This document shows positions 16,232 through 25,498 of a stretch of 64,000 bases of DNA, one piece after another; positions within the stretch are counted from its first letter, which is position 1; the number at the start of each line of letters is the position of its first letter. A program made the position numbers and the translations under genes. The notes beneath the pieces are model-generated. The model worked only from the letters and a program-made list of their open reading frames with translations. It ran no database searches and was not told the DNA's origin. The DNA is taken from positions 1 to 64,000 of the forward strand of contig JAHDPL010000003.1 of the NCBI GenBank assembly GCA_018434355.1, given 5' to 3'. The DNA comes from Sporomusaceae bacterium (GTDB taxonomy: Bacteria; Bacillota; Negativicutes; UBA1444).

Positions 16232-17235
16232 TGTTTTTGAACTTGTCAAACGAGACCACAAGAGAGGCTGGTGGCGCCGTGCGTGCTGCAATCCTGACAA
16301 TCTCACTGATTCTGGCGGCAGTTCTGTTTGGCGGACTGATCCCGCAGGGGCTAACGCCGGAAGCTTACTTGGATCGCTTCGGTGAATCTCCAGGCCGGAT
16401 TTTTTTGCTTTTGGGACTGGATGATATTTATCGCACCAAAGGGTTTTTGCTGCTGGGGGTGCTGTTGTTTGTCCAGTTGCTGGCGTGCACAGGCAAACGG
16501 ATTGCCTTGCTGCGCGGCAATAGCAAATTGTGGCTGGCAGGATCGGTGTTGTTGCATGTCGGCTTGCTGGTTTTCCTGATTTCAACCGCCGTAAGCCTTT
16601 GGTGGGGTAAAAGCCTGATGATCGAAGCGCCGGAAGGAAAGACGGTTGTACTGAGCCAAAAGGGACTGCCTTTTGACATCCGCCTGGAACGATTTTTGAT
16701 CGATTATTATCCTGGCAGCCAGTCAGTGCGACAGTACCGCAGCGAAGTGACTTTGCTGCAAGGAGAGCGGGAATTGCGGCGAGGCAGTCTGGAAGTCAAC
16801 TCTCCGCTGGGCTATGAAGGAACCAAGATTTTTCAGATGAGCTATGGTTGGCTGCTGGAAGGAACGATCAGGCAATTACCGGATGGCAAGGTTCAAACCT
16901 TTTCGATGGTCAATGGCGGCTGGCTTGCCGGCGGAAATGGCGCTGATCGACTGCGCGGAGTAATCATGGCTGATCCTGATAAGCATCCGAATTACAAGCC
17001 GGAGGTCGCCTTTTTGCTGCTAAGTGCAACCGGTGACCGGCAGGCGGCGGTTGTATCGCCTGGATCATCGGCAGTGATCGGAAACCAGGAAATCCAGCTG
17101 GGCCAGATTCGACGCTACTCAGGACTACAGTTGAAGCAGGACCCGGGGATTGCCGGAATCTTTGCCGGCTTGAGCTTGTCCCTGATCGGCCTGATGCTCC
17201 GTTATGCGCCGGTGGGAGGGAAAAAGAGCATATGA
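16231..17235 (+). CDS. ccsB: CcsB/ResB-family cytochrome c biogenesis protein
   Basis: A 334-aa ResB-like membrane protein of system II cytochrome c maturation. It has an N-terminal TM pair, the HVGLLVFLISTAVSLWWG helix near residue 110, a large extracytoplasmic domain and a final TM. It works with CcsA to attach heme to CxxCH cytochromes such as DsrJ. The start is uncertain: ATG 16231 fits the family, but the only strong ribosome site lies 24 bp upstream in a hairpin, and GTG 16186 or GTG 16279 are possible. The stop overlaps ccsA by 4 nt. Confidence 0.88.
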   Translation: MFLNLSNETTREAGGAVRAAILTISLILAAVLFGGLIPQGLTPEAYLDRFGESPGRIFLLLGLDDIYRTKGFLLLGVLLFVQLLACTGKRIALLRGNSKLWLAGSVLLHVGLLVFLISTAVSLWWGKSLMIEAPEGKTVVLSQKGLPFDIRLERFLIDYYPGSQSVRQYRSEVTLLQGERELRRGSLEVNSPLGYEGTKIFQMSYGWLLEGTIRQLPDGKVQTFSMVNGGWLAGGNGADRLRGVIMADPDKHPNYKPEVAFLLLSATGDRQAAVVSPGSSAVIGNQEIQLGQIRRYSGLQLKQDPGIAGIFAGLSLSLIGLMLRYAPVGGKKSI

Positions 17236-18065
17236 TTCAGTGGGAAACGATCCTGCTATTGCTGGTTTTTGTTGTATATGTGGGAGCGACGATCAGTTTC
17301 TCGCTCAGATACTGGATGAAAAGCAACCGCTTGATTGCTGCGGGGCTACTACTGACAGGCGCGGCGTTTTCTCTGCACAGCGGCTTGCTGCTGGTGCGCG
17401 GTCTGGCGGCAGGACGGCTGCCGTTCAGCAATCTGTATGAATTCACTTTGGTGTTTGGCTGGGTGACATTGCTGCTGTTTGTTGGCTGCGCCATTCGGTT
17501 TCGTTTACTCGCCACAGCGCCGCTGGCCTTGTCACTGGTAACTTTGCTGATCGGGGTTGCGGCAATGATGCCGCGAGATATCAGGCCGCTTATGCCGGCC
17601 CTGCGCAGCGGCTGGCTACAGTCGCATGTCGCGTCAGGCATCTTGGCCTATGGAGCGTTGGCAGTGTCCGCGGTGTTGGCGGTCGTGATGCTGACCCGTA
17701 GCGAGGACAAAGAGACAGGCTTGGAATCGGACTGGGCTGCTCGCTATTGGAAAATGCCGGCTGCGATCGAGCTGGAACGCTATGTTCATGGATTGATCGT
17801 GTTTGGGTTTTTCTTTTTGTCGGTACTGATGGTAACCGGCGCGGTATGGGCGGAGGAGACATGGGGCCGCTGGTGGGGATGGGACCCCAAAGAAATTTGG
17901 GCTCTGATCACTTGGATGATATATCTGGTCTATTTGCATGGGCGCAGCCGGTTTGGCTGGCGTGGACAGGCGACAGCCTGGTTCTCGGCCATTGGGTTTT
18001 TGGCGGTGATGTTTACCTTGTTCGGCGTTACCTACCTGTTGCCTGGTTTGCATAGTTATAAGTAA
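17232..18065 (+). CDS. ccsA: CcsA/ResC-family heme-handling cytochrome c synthase subunit
   Basis: A 277-aa membrane protein with about eight TM segments and the tryptophan-rich WWD heme-handling motif (WGRWWGWDPKEIW, residues 211-223). Conserved histidines lie around it (H132, H186, H236). It delivers and ligates heme to apocytochromes on the outer face of the membrane. It is the last gene of the dsr island and is followed at once by a strong terminator, so the whole cytochrome-making capacity is co-located with DsrJ. Confidence 0.95.
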   Translation: MIQWETILLLLVFVVYVGATISFSLRYWMKSNRLIAAGLLLTGAAFSLHSGLLLVRGLAAGRLPFSNLYEFTLVFGWVTLLLFVGCAIRFRLLATAPLALSLVTLLIGVAAMMPRDIRPLMPALRSGWLQSHVASGILAYGALAVSAVLAVVMLTRSEDKETGLESDWAARYWKMPAAIELERYVHGLIVFGFFFLSVLMVTGAVWAEETWGRWWGWDPKEIWALITWMIYLVYLHGRSRFGWRGQATAWFSAIGFLAVMFTLFGVTYLLPGLHSYK

Positions 18066-18089
18066 AACATATAAAGAACCGCGCAAGAA

Positions 18090-18120
18090 AAAAGACCGTT
18101 CCGCAAGGGAACGGTCTTTT
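18090..18120. terminator. Bidirectional terminator ending the dsr island
   Basis: A 13-bp stem, AAAAGACCGTTCC (18090-18102) and GGAACGGTCTTTT (18108-18120), with loop GCAAG. The A-run on one side and T-run on the other let it work for ccsA (plus) and for the small minus-strand gene. Confidence 0.92.
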
Positions 18121-18132
18121 GACGATTGTTCG

Positions 18133-18246
18133 CTACTTCATAAATACAACAAGTCCGGCGATGGCGATCAAAGCGATAATGCCAAAGATGATATCCGCGG
18201 TTTTGATTTTCAACGCGTCCGCCACCGGGGGTTTTGCCTGTGCCAT
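18133..18246 (-). CDS. 37-aa single-TM membrane peptide
   Basis: A short reading frame from ATG 18246 to TAG, with a strong AAAGGAGGAG ribosome site placed 7-8 nt upstream. The peptide has a polar N terminus (MAQAKPPVADALKIK) and one hydrophobic helix at about residues 18-36, ending FMK. It lies between the response regulator and the shared terminator. I do not recognise the family. The quality of the ribosome site and the terminator placement argue that it is translated. Confidence 0.7.
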   Translation of the reverse strand: MAQAKPPVADALKIKTADIIFGIIALIAIAGLVVFMK

Positions 18247-18355
18247 AGAAACAACTCCTCCTTTCTGGATAGCATGTGTATTTACTCACAGCATACTACC
18301 AGGGAAAGGAAAAGGTAAGTTAATGTAGGTTGAAATAGTTAATAAACTAATGCAA

Positions 18356-19030
18356 TCAGCATTTGCTATAGCGGAAAACCGGTCTGCCCACCGCGCCATA
18401 GGAAGCTTCCTTTTCCAGATAGCCAACATCGCAAAAGTAATCAAGGTACTTGCGGACACTGACCCGTGAAATCCCGACTTGGCGTGACAATTCCTCTGTC
18501 GTAAACGGTTCGTTGATTTCCTGCAAAAAAGTGCTGATCATGGCCAGGGTATGCCGGTCCAGCCCTTTGGGCAATTGGGCCGGATCCATTTCGGAATGAT
18601 CCTTGCTTAAAATGCGTCCATCCAGTTCCTGCTGAGTTAATTTTTCATGACTACGAATCAGGCGGGAACGGTTGGCATAAGCTTGCAAAGCTTGTCGCAA
18701 TCTCTCAAAATCGAACGGTTTGATCAAGTAGTCCACGGCGCCGTTGCGAAGCGCGCTTTGGATACTGTTGCTGTCCCGGGCAGCCGACACGACCAGCACA
18801 TCGACCGGACATTTCATTTCACGAACACGACTGAGCATCTCCAGCCCATTCATGCCGGGCATGTAGATGTCCAATAAAATAAGGTCGACTGTGTTATCGG
18901 CTAAAAAGGACAGGGCTTCCTTGGCATCGCTGGCAATGCCGGCCAGTTCGAATCCTTCCATTGTCTGAATCAGTCGGCTGTTGAGATTGGCAACCATCGG
19001 GTCATCTTCGACGATCAAAATGCGGGTCAT
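18356..19030 (-). CDS. Response regulator, CitB/DcuR type
   Basis: A 224-aa two-component regulator. The receiver domain (1-120) has the acidic pair ED at 8-9, the phospho-acceptor D54 (LILLDIYMPG) and K104 (LIKPF). The C-terminal part has a helix-turn-helix (TTEELSRQVGISRVSVRKYL) as in CitB/DcuR regulators, which usually control transport and use of C4-dicarboxylates or citrate. It pairs with the kinase encoded 18 bp upstream. The target genes are not identified here; the neighbouring RND efflux pair is a possibility by position only. Confidence 0.92.
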   Translation of the reverse strand: MTRILIVEDDPMVANLNSRLIQTMEGFELAGIASDAKEALSFLADNTVDLILLDIYMPGMNGLEMLSRVREMKCPVDVLVVSAARDSNSIQSALRNGAVDYLIKPFDFERLRQALQAYANRSRLIRSHEKLTQQELDGRILSKDHSEMDPAQLPKGLDRHTLAMISTFLQEINEPFTTEELSRQVGISRVSVRKYLDYFCDVGYLEKEASYGAVGRPVFRYSKC

Positions 19031-19048
19031 GATCTGATTTTCACCTCA

Positions 19049-20707
19049 TTAATATGGTATTTTGATTCGGAACGCAGTTCCCGTTTGCGGCGAAGAATCG
19101 AGCGATAGCTCTCCGTTTCGCCGTTCCAGCACCTTCTTGACCAAAGCCAGACCAAAGCCGCGGTTGGATGCTTTGGTCGAAAACCCTTTGGTGAAAATTT
19201 CCTCTTGCAGCTCGGCCGGAATGCCACCGCCGCTGTCCTGCACTTCAATGAAAAGGTGATCGGTTTCGCGGGACAGCGTGAGGCGGACTCGTTTACGTTC
19301 CGCATCTTGCAGTGCTTCCATCGCATTATCGACCAGATTGCCGATCAATGTCACCAAATCGTTGGTAAAGTCGATATTGTCAAGGTTAGGAACGAATGAA
19401 TCGGGTTGAAGTCGCAAATACACCCCTAGTTCGCGGGCCCGGCTGAGTTTGCCGATCCAGAAACCGGCCAGTACGGGGTCTTTGATGCGTTGGGCGACAA
19501 AATCGGTCTCCTCTTCCTGTTCAGAAGAAATCCGGGCGATATATTCGCTTAGTTCATCATAACACTTGAGGCGAACCATGCCCAAGATCACATGCAGTTT
19601 ATTCATGAAATCATGGGTCTGTGAGCGGAGCGCTTCCACATAATTTTTAACGCCAGTCAGCTCTTCCGCCATTTGTTTGATTTCCGAACGGTCGCGGAAT
19701 GTAGCGATAGCGGCGACGGTTTTTTTGTCAACATTGACCGGCACACGGTTCATTACAACGGCTGTGCCATTCAGCACTTCTTCCTGGTCATACTCGGCGG
19801 TTCGGGTTTCGAGTACATTTTGCAGCTTAGTGTGAGGGACGACGGATTCGATCGGTTGATTGAGCAACTCTTCGCGCTGACCTTCCATGTCAAGTACGCG
19901 CAACGCTTCTTCGTTGACCAGCGTAACGGTTCCTTTGCTATCAATCGCGACGATCCCCTCGCGCACCGACTGCAGCATCGCATCGCGTTCCTGCAGCAGA
20001 CGGGCAATCGCGAACGGTTCCAGCCCGAATAGGGTATCTTTGATGTTTTTTGCCAGGAACAGCGCACCCATCATGCCGAGCAGCAAGCCAAAGTAACTGG
20101 CGAATATGACGCTAAACCTACTTTCGCCGAGTGCTTCTGAGGCGCTGTCGACCGAAATACCGACGGCAACCGTGCCGATGAGGCTGTTGTCAGGACCAAG
20201 AATCGGGCTGGTCGCCCGCAAAAAATAGCCTTGGGATACTTGCTGGACAAAAATGTAATCTTTTGCTTCCAGCGGCAATGATTCATCTTCCTTAACTTCT
20301 TCCACCAATGGTTTGGGCGAGGAGCGGTAGCGGACGGCGCCGCTTTTATCATACACGACAAAGTCAGCCTTGGTGACCTCGCCGAGCAGAACCGCCCAGT
20401 TGGCGATTTCCAGCGACTGTTTGTCACTGGTCAGCGATTCGACGATTGCCGGCGACTGGGCCACGACTTGAGCGATGCGAGTCGCGTTTTTTCCCATCAC
20501 TTCTTCGACGATCTCGTAGACTTTGTTGGAAATCAAAATGTATGTCGTAAACAGCGACAACGCCACAACGACCCAGACCAGCAGGATGATTTTGGTTTCC
20601 AGCGTCAACAGCTTGCGTCCGGGAACAGGCACGCTGCTACCATGAAACGACAAACTGGAATCGAAATTTTTGCTGCGTGGCCGGTGAGGCTTGGCGAAAA
20701 TCTTCAT
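19049..20707 (-). CDS. Sensor histidine kinase, CitA/DcuS type
   Basis: A 552-aa membrane kinase. Two TM segments (about 36-58 and 200-222) flank an extracytoplasmic sensor domain of the sCache/PAS kind. A cytoplasmic PAS domain (about 245-345) follows, then a DcuS-like H-box (QTHDFMNKLHVILG) and a HATPase domain with N (NLVDNAMEAL), DSGGGIP and GFGLALVKK boxes. ATG 20707 is chosen. It lacks a clear ribosome site, and an 8-bp hairpin (20716-20745) lies just upstream, so the start is not firm; TTG 20770 is an alternative. Confidence 0.92.
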   Translation of the reverse strand: MKIFAKPHRPRSKNFDSSLSFHGSSVPVPGRKLLTLETKIILLVWVVVALSLFTTYILISNKVYEIVEEVMGKNATRIAQVVAQSPAIVESLTSDKQSLEIANWAVLLGEVTKADFVVYDKSGAVRYRSSPKPLVEEVKEDESLPLEAKDYIFVQQVSQGYFLRATSPILGPDNSLIGTVAVGISVDSASEALGESRFSVIFASYFGLLLGMMGALFLAKNIKDTLFGLEPFAIARLLQERDAMLQSVREGIVAIDSKGTVTLVNEEALRVLDMEGQREELLNQPIESVVPHTKLQNVLETRTAEYDQEEVLNGTAVVMNRVPVNVDKKTVAAIATFRDRSEIKQMAEELTGVKNYVEALRSQTHDFMNKLHVILGMVRLKCYDELSEYIARISSEQEEETDFVAQRIKDPVLAGFWIGKLSRARELGVYLRLQPDSFVPNLDNIDFTNDLVTLIGNLVDNAMEALQDAERKRVRLTLSRETDHLFIEVQDSGGGIPAELQEEIFTKGFSTKASNRGFGLALVKKVLERRNGELSLDSSPQTGTAFRIKIPY

Positions 20708-20896
20708 GATATAATCAGGATTCGCTGTAAGTTGGCGGAATCCTGCAGCAGTGGGCGGCTGGCGGTGCAAAAAGAAATTGCAAAACTAGCTGACGACAGG
20801 AGGATTCTTTGTCCTGATTGCGAAACCTTATAAGCATTAAACTTAGTTCCGATGTTGCGCCGATAGCGGACTGAAAGATTGTGAGGAGGAGCATCG

Positions 20897-21982
20897 ATGA
20901 AGTCGCTGAGTCGTTGTATGACAGTTGCAGCTCTATCTGGTTTGTTGATCCTGGGCGGCGCGGGTTGCGCAAAAAAACAGCCGCCAGCCGAACACCCGAT
21001 TGTTGTGCAAGCCGAGACGATTCAGCCTGGACTTCAGTCAGCCTCATTTACTTACGCCGGTGACGTACGGGGTCGTTATGAGAGTCAGTTTGCCTTTCAG
21101 GCCGGTGGCCGGATCAGCGAACGACTGGTTAGCAACGGCGAAGCGGTGAAAGCCGGACAGGCACTGATGCGGGTCGATCTGGCGGATCTAAAAACACTGC
21201 TGGAGCGGAGCCGGGCTGACTTAGCGGCGGCTCAGGCCGATTATCGCCTGAACGAACTGACCTATAACCGCTATAAGGAATTGGCGCGCCAGGAAGTCAT
21301 CAGCAAAGGCGAGTTTGATAACTATGCAGCCCAGTTTGAGGTATCGACAGCCAAGCTGCGCGCTGCGGAAGCCGCTTATCGTCAGGCCGGTCAGCAATAC
21401 GGCTATGGTACGCTGATCGCCGATGCGGAAGGCGTGATTGCCGATATCAAGGTGGAGGCCGGTCAGGTCGTTTCTGCCGGCCAGGCCGCATTGACCCTAG
21501 TGCGGGCCGGCGAAATGGAAGTGCAAATCCATGTGCCGGAACAGCGTGTTGAGGAAATCCGTAATGCAAACAGAATACGGGTGAATTTCTGGGCGCTGCC
21601 GCAAATGGAAGTCGACGGGGTGATCCGCGAAGTCGCGGCATTAGCGGATTCCGCCACCCGAACTTACATGGTGAGAGTCAGTATTCCGCAAATCGACGTC
21701 GTTAAGTTTGGCATGACCGCAACCGTCAAGGTATGGCCGGGCGAAACAAAGGCACGGATTATCCTGCCAATCGCGGCGGTCTATCAGAGCGGCAACAAGC
21801 CGAATTTATGGTTGGTCGAAAACGGCGTGTTGCGACTGCAACCGGTAGAATTAGGCGATTTCTTGTCTGAAGGCGTGGTGATCCGTTCGGGTTTGAAGCC
21901 GGGAGACGTAGTAGTGACTGCCGGCGTTCAGAAACTGCAGGAAGGCAAGAAAGTGAAAATCTGGGACGGTGCCAAGCTATGA
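20897..21982 (+). CDS. RND efflux membrane fusion lipoprotein
   Basis: A 361-aa periplasmic adaptor of an RND pump. A lipoprotein signal ends in GGAGC with C24 as lipid site. The lipoyl-like halves and an alpha-helical hairpin (about 95-160) are followed by beta-barrel regions, in the order expected for AcrA/MdtA-type proteins. A GAGGAGGAG site precedes the ATG. It overlaps the pump gene by 4 nt. No outer-membrane channel gene is present nearby, so a TolC-type partner would be encoded elsewhere. An RND pump itself argues for an outer membrane. Confidence 0.92.
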   Translation: MKSLSRCMTVAALSGLLILGGAGCAKKQPPAEHPIVVQAETIQPGLQSASFTYAGDVRGRYESQFAFQAGGRISERLVSNGEAVKAGQALMRVDLADLKTLLERSRADLAAAQADYRLNELTYNRYKELARQEVISKGEFDNYAAQFEVSTAKLRAAEAAYRQAGQQYGYGTLIADAEGVIADIKVEAGQVVSAGQAALTLVRAGEMEVQIHVPEQRVEEIRNANRIRVNFWALPQMEVDGVIREVAALADSATRTYMVRVSIPQIDVVKFGMTATVKVWPGETKARIILPIAAVYQSGNKPNLWLVENGVLRLQPVELGDFLSEGVVIRSGLKPGDVVVTAGVQKLQEGKKVKIWDGAKL

Positions 21983-24900
21983 AGGAGGACGGATTCAATC
22001 TCAGCACCTGGGCGCTGAATCACCGGTCGTTGATGTTGTTTATCATGGTGCTGGTATTTATTACCGGCGCTTTGTCCTATTTCCGACTGGGGCGAGAGGA
22101 AGACCCTGGCTATGTCATCCGCACGATGGTTGTGCAGGCACAGTGGCCAGGCGCCTCAGCCAAGGAAGTGGAGGAGCAGGTCACCGATAAAATCGAGAAA
22201 AAAATACAGGAACTACCGGGTCTGGATACCGTCACAAGTTATTCCCAACCGGGCAAGGCCACGATATTTGTCAATCTGCGCGACCAGGTGAAATCGAAGG
22301 ACGTCTGGCCGTCCTGGGTCAAGGTACGCAATTTGGTGAAAGATATGGCGCCAACGCTGCCACAGGGCGTAGTCGGCCCCTTTTTCAACGACATGTTTGG
22401 CGATGTCTTTGGCTCGATTTATGCACTGACAGGCGATGGTTTTTCCCAGGCGCAGCTAGAGCGTCAGGCCGACTCGATCCGCCTGTTGCTGCTAAATGTG
22501 CCGCAAGTCAGCAAAGTCGATCTGATCGGCGTACAACCACAGCGGATTTACATCGAGGTCGAAAACAGTAAACTGGCGATGCTCGGCCTCGATCCGGACA
22601 CGGTCATCGCGACGTTGCAAAGGCAAAATGCGATGCAGGCCTCGGGCAGGATTGAAACCAGCAGTGACAATATCTATCTGCGGGTGACAGGAATCTTCTC
22701 CACGGTCGAAAACATTCGCAACATCGCGATTCAAAAAGGTGGCCGACTGTTCCGACTCGGCGATATCGCCAGCGTGACCAGAGGCTATCCGGATCCACCG
22801 CAGCCGATGTTTTATTTTAACGGCCAGCCGGCGATTGCAATCACTGTTTCGATGGAAACCGGCGGCAATGTCCTGGAACTGGGCGAAGGGCTGAAAACGG
22901 CGATTGACAGGATCAACCGGGAAATCCCGGCCGGCATGCAGCTAAGCCAGGTGTCGGACCAGCCGAAAGTGGTGGAAGAATCGATTGGCGAGTTTACCAA
23001 GTCGCTTGGTGAGGCGGTTGTCATCGTACTAGCCGTTTGTTTCATCAGTCTGGGACTGCGGGCCGGGTTAGTGGTGCTGGTCAGTATGCCGCTGGTGCTG
23101 TGCGCCGTATTCCTGGCGATGGAAGCAATGGGAATCACTTTGCAGAAAATATCGCTAGGCGCTTTGATTATTGCGCTTGGCCTGCTGGTCGATGATGCGA
23201 TGATCGCCGTTGAAATGATGGAATGCAAGTTGGAAGAAGGCTGGGCCAAGGATAAAGCGGCCGAATACGCCTATACCGCGACGGCGTTTCCGATGCTGAC
23301 CGGCACGCTGATCACAGCTGCCGGATTTATGCCGGTGGCTTTTTCGGCCGGCGGCGCCTCCGAATACTGCGGTTCGATGTTTTGGGTCATCACGATTGCC
23401 CTAGTTGCGTCTTGGCTGGTGGCGGTCACGGTTATTCCCTTAGTCGGGCAGTGGCTGCTGAAAGCGCGGCCGCATCAGGCGCTGGCCGAAGGAGAGGAAA
23501 AAACGCCGGACTCAAAATTTGTCAGGAGCTTCCGTGTTTTGCTTGACAAATCGCTGCATCATCGCTGGTTGGTGATTGGCACAACTATCGGCGTGTTTGT
23601 GGTGGCCCTGTTGGGGATGGCTTTGGTGCGCAAAGAGTTTTTCCCTCCATCCACCCGACCGGAGCTGATTGTGGAACTAACTCTGCCGACAGGTGCATCG
23701 ATTCACGCAACTGACCGGGAAATCAAGCGAATTACCGACCTGTTGCAAAAAGAAGCCGATGTTCTGAATGTATCCGGTTATGTGGCGCAATCCGCACCAA
23801 GGTTCGTTCTGGTGCAGGACAGTTCGATGGCGGCGGACAACTATGGCCAACTGATCGTACTGACTGATGGGGCGGCGGCGCGCGATCGCCTGCGCAATAA
23901 GGTGGAGAGCGAGTGGGTGGCGCAGTTTCCCAACGTGCGATTGAATACAAAGGTGCTGTCCAACGGGCCGCCGTCCGCCTTCCCGGTCATGTTGCGGGTA
24001 GTCGGCGAAAAGCATGAACAGGTACAGGAACTGGCGGATAAAGTCAGGCAGACGATGACCAAAAATCCTGCGGTGACCGGCGTGGTATTTGACTGGTTTG
24101 AGAAAAGTCCAGTGGCAGTGCTGGAAGTCGATCAGGACAAAGCAAGGGCGCTGGGATTGGACAGCGCGACGCTGGCCACCAGCTTGCAGGCTAGTTTGTC
24201 GGGAATTGCCGTATCTGAGTTCCGAGAACGCGACAAGACAATTCCCATCGTGATTCGAAATGACACCAGTCGCTGGAAGCAAGTCGATAATCTGCGCAAT
24301 CTGTATGTCAATGTGGATGCAAATGGCGGCAAGTATGTCCCGCTCGAACAAATCGCCCATGTGCGTTATGCGCAGGAACACGAACTGATCTGGCGGCGCA
24401 ATGTGTTGCCGACGATCACCGTACAGGCCTCGATACAGCCAGGATTGCTCGGTAATGATGTGGCGATGGCGGTGCTCAAGGAACTGGAACCGCTGAACGA
24501 ATCTTTGCCCCCAGGGTACCGGATCGAAGCGGCCGGCGACTTGGAGGCGAGTGAAAAGTCCGGCAAGGAGCTGGCGGCGGTTTATCCCATTTTAATCGGT
24601 GTGGTTATGTTGCTGTTGATGTTCCAACTGCAGAGCATTTCGCGAATGGTATTGGTGTTGCTGACAGCGCCGCTTGGCATGATCGGCGTAAGCATCTTCC
24701 TGCTACTGTTGCAGCGTCCACTTGGCTTTGTCACGCAGCTGGGGATCATTGCCCTGTCCGGCATGATCATCCGCAACTCGGTCATCCTGATCGATCAGAT
24801 TGAAAAACATATCGCCGAGGGAGAACAACCCTGGGATGCCATCGTGGACTCGGCAATCATCCGTTTCCGGCCGATCATGCTGACGGCTGCTGCGGCGATT

Positions 24901-25047
24901 CTGGCGATGATCCCGCTTATCAGCAGCACCTTTTGGGGACCGATGGCAGTGGCGATTATGGGGGGGCTGCTGGTGGCGACCGTGTTGACATTGATCTATC
25001 TGCCGGCGGCCTATGCTGCCTGGTTCAAGGTGCAGCGCTCAGAATGA
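21979..25047 (+). CDS. RND-family efflux transporter (HAE1/AcrB-like)
   Basis: A 1022-aa inner-membrane proton-driven efflux pump, full family length, with the internal repeat of two six-TM bundles and two large periplasmic loops. Family features include the GRVDDAMI-like segment (LLVDDAMIAVEMME near residue 410) and the charged residues in TM4. The repeat around the second bundle (GIIALSGMIIRNSVILIDQI near 920) is also typical. It forms a pump with the upstream lipoprotein. The substrate cannot be predicted. It is followed by a terminator at 25112. Confidence 0.94.
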   Translation: MKEDGFNLSTWALNHRSLMLFIMVLVFITGALSYFRLGREEDPGYVIRTMVVQAQWPGASAKEVEEQVTDKIEKKIQELPGLDTVTSYSQPGKATIFVNLRDQVKSKDVWPSWVKVRNLVKDMAPTLPQGVVGPFFNDMFGDVFGSIYALTGDGFSQAQLERQADSIRLLLLNVPQVSKVDLIGVQPQRIYIEVENSKLAMLGLDPDTVIATLQRQNAMQASGRIETSSDNIYLRVTGIFSTVENIRNIAIQKGGRLFRLGDIASVTRGYPDPPQPMFYFNGQPAIAITVSMETGGNVLELGEGLKTAIDRINREIPAGMQLSQVSDQPKVVEESIGEFTKSLGEAVVIVLAVCFISLGLRAGLVVLVSMPLVLCAVFLAMEAMGITLQKISLGALIIALGLLVDDAMIAVEMMECKLEEGWAKDKAAEYAYTATAFPMLTGTLITAAGFMPVAFSAGGASEYCGSMFWVITIALVASWLVAVTVIPLVGQWLLKARPHQALAEGEEKTPDSKFVRSFRVLLDKSLHHRWLVIGTTIGVFVVALLGMALVRKEFFPPSTRPELIVELTLPTGASIHATDREIKRITDLLQKEADVLNVSGYVAQSAPRFVLVQDSSMAADNYGQLIVLTDGAAARDRLRNKVESEWVAQFPNVRLNTKVLSNGPPSAFPVMLRVVGEKHEQVQELADKVRQTMTKNPAVTGVVFDWFEKSPVAVLEVDQDKARALGLDSATLATSLQASLSGIAVSEFRERDKTIPIVIRNDTSRWKQVDNLRNLYVNVDANGGKYVPLEQIAHVRYAQEHELIWRRNVLPTITVQASIQPGLLGNDVAMAVLKELEPLNESLPPGYRIEAAGDLEASEKSGKELAAVYPILIGVVMLLLMFQLQSISRMVLVLLTAPLGMIGVSIFLLLLQRPLGFVTQLGIIALSGMIIRNSVILIDQIEKHIAEGEQPWDAIVDSAIIRFRPIMLTAAAAILAMIPLISSTFWGPMAVAIMGGLLVATVLTLIYLPAAYAAWFKVQRSE

Positions 25048-25111
25048 GCAATGAAAGTTCATTCGAAAATTAAACGGATTAAAACTGTGATAACTACTGA
25101 ATTTTTTGGCG

Positions 25112-25150
25112 CCAACGCTACTTATTGCAAAACAGTGGCGTTGGTTTTTC
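25112..25150 (+). terminator. Terminator after the RND genes
   Basis: A 10-bp stem with one G-U pair (CCAACGCTAC, 25112-25121; GTGGCGTTGG, 25135-25144) followed by TTTTTCTTT. Confidence 0.85.
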
Positions 25151-25498
25151 TTTCGTTTGGTTGGATGGACATAATTGCTTGATCCTTCAAATACAAAGGA
25201 TATGCGCAACCGGCGAATTGAGAGAAGCGTGGGTTTTCATGCAAGTATCGTTGAGAAGCACAATATCTCGTTATTCCACCTGGCAGGGATTTTGTCACAA
25301 CAAAGCGAAAATAAGAAAAATTGATCATTTCGCCCGGATCAAATCGATTGTGAGTACATTGACAGTGTATTTCACGAAAAACGTTGGCAGGGTGAGTAGA
25401 TATTCAGGAGGGATGCTTTCGCACAAACTTAAATTATAGGCATTGGCACTATTATTAGCACAAAGTAAAAAGGAAAAGGAAGAGGGAGGTTTCTGTAT
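25151..25498. other. Gene-free regulatory stretch before yjiH-like gene
   Basis: No credible gene: one open frame runs through but begins inside the preceding terminator and has no family features. A TTGATC-N10-GATCAA inverted repeat (25321-25342) could be an operator. The last 20 bp hold the GGGAGG ribosome site of the next gene. Confidence 0.5.

Noticed and set aside
25125-25439. Plus-strand open frame of 104 codons after the RND genes
   Set aside because: It begins inside a terminator and lacks a ribosome site and any recognisable domain.
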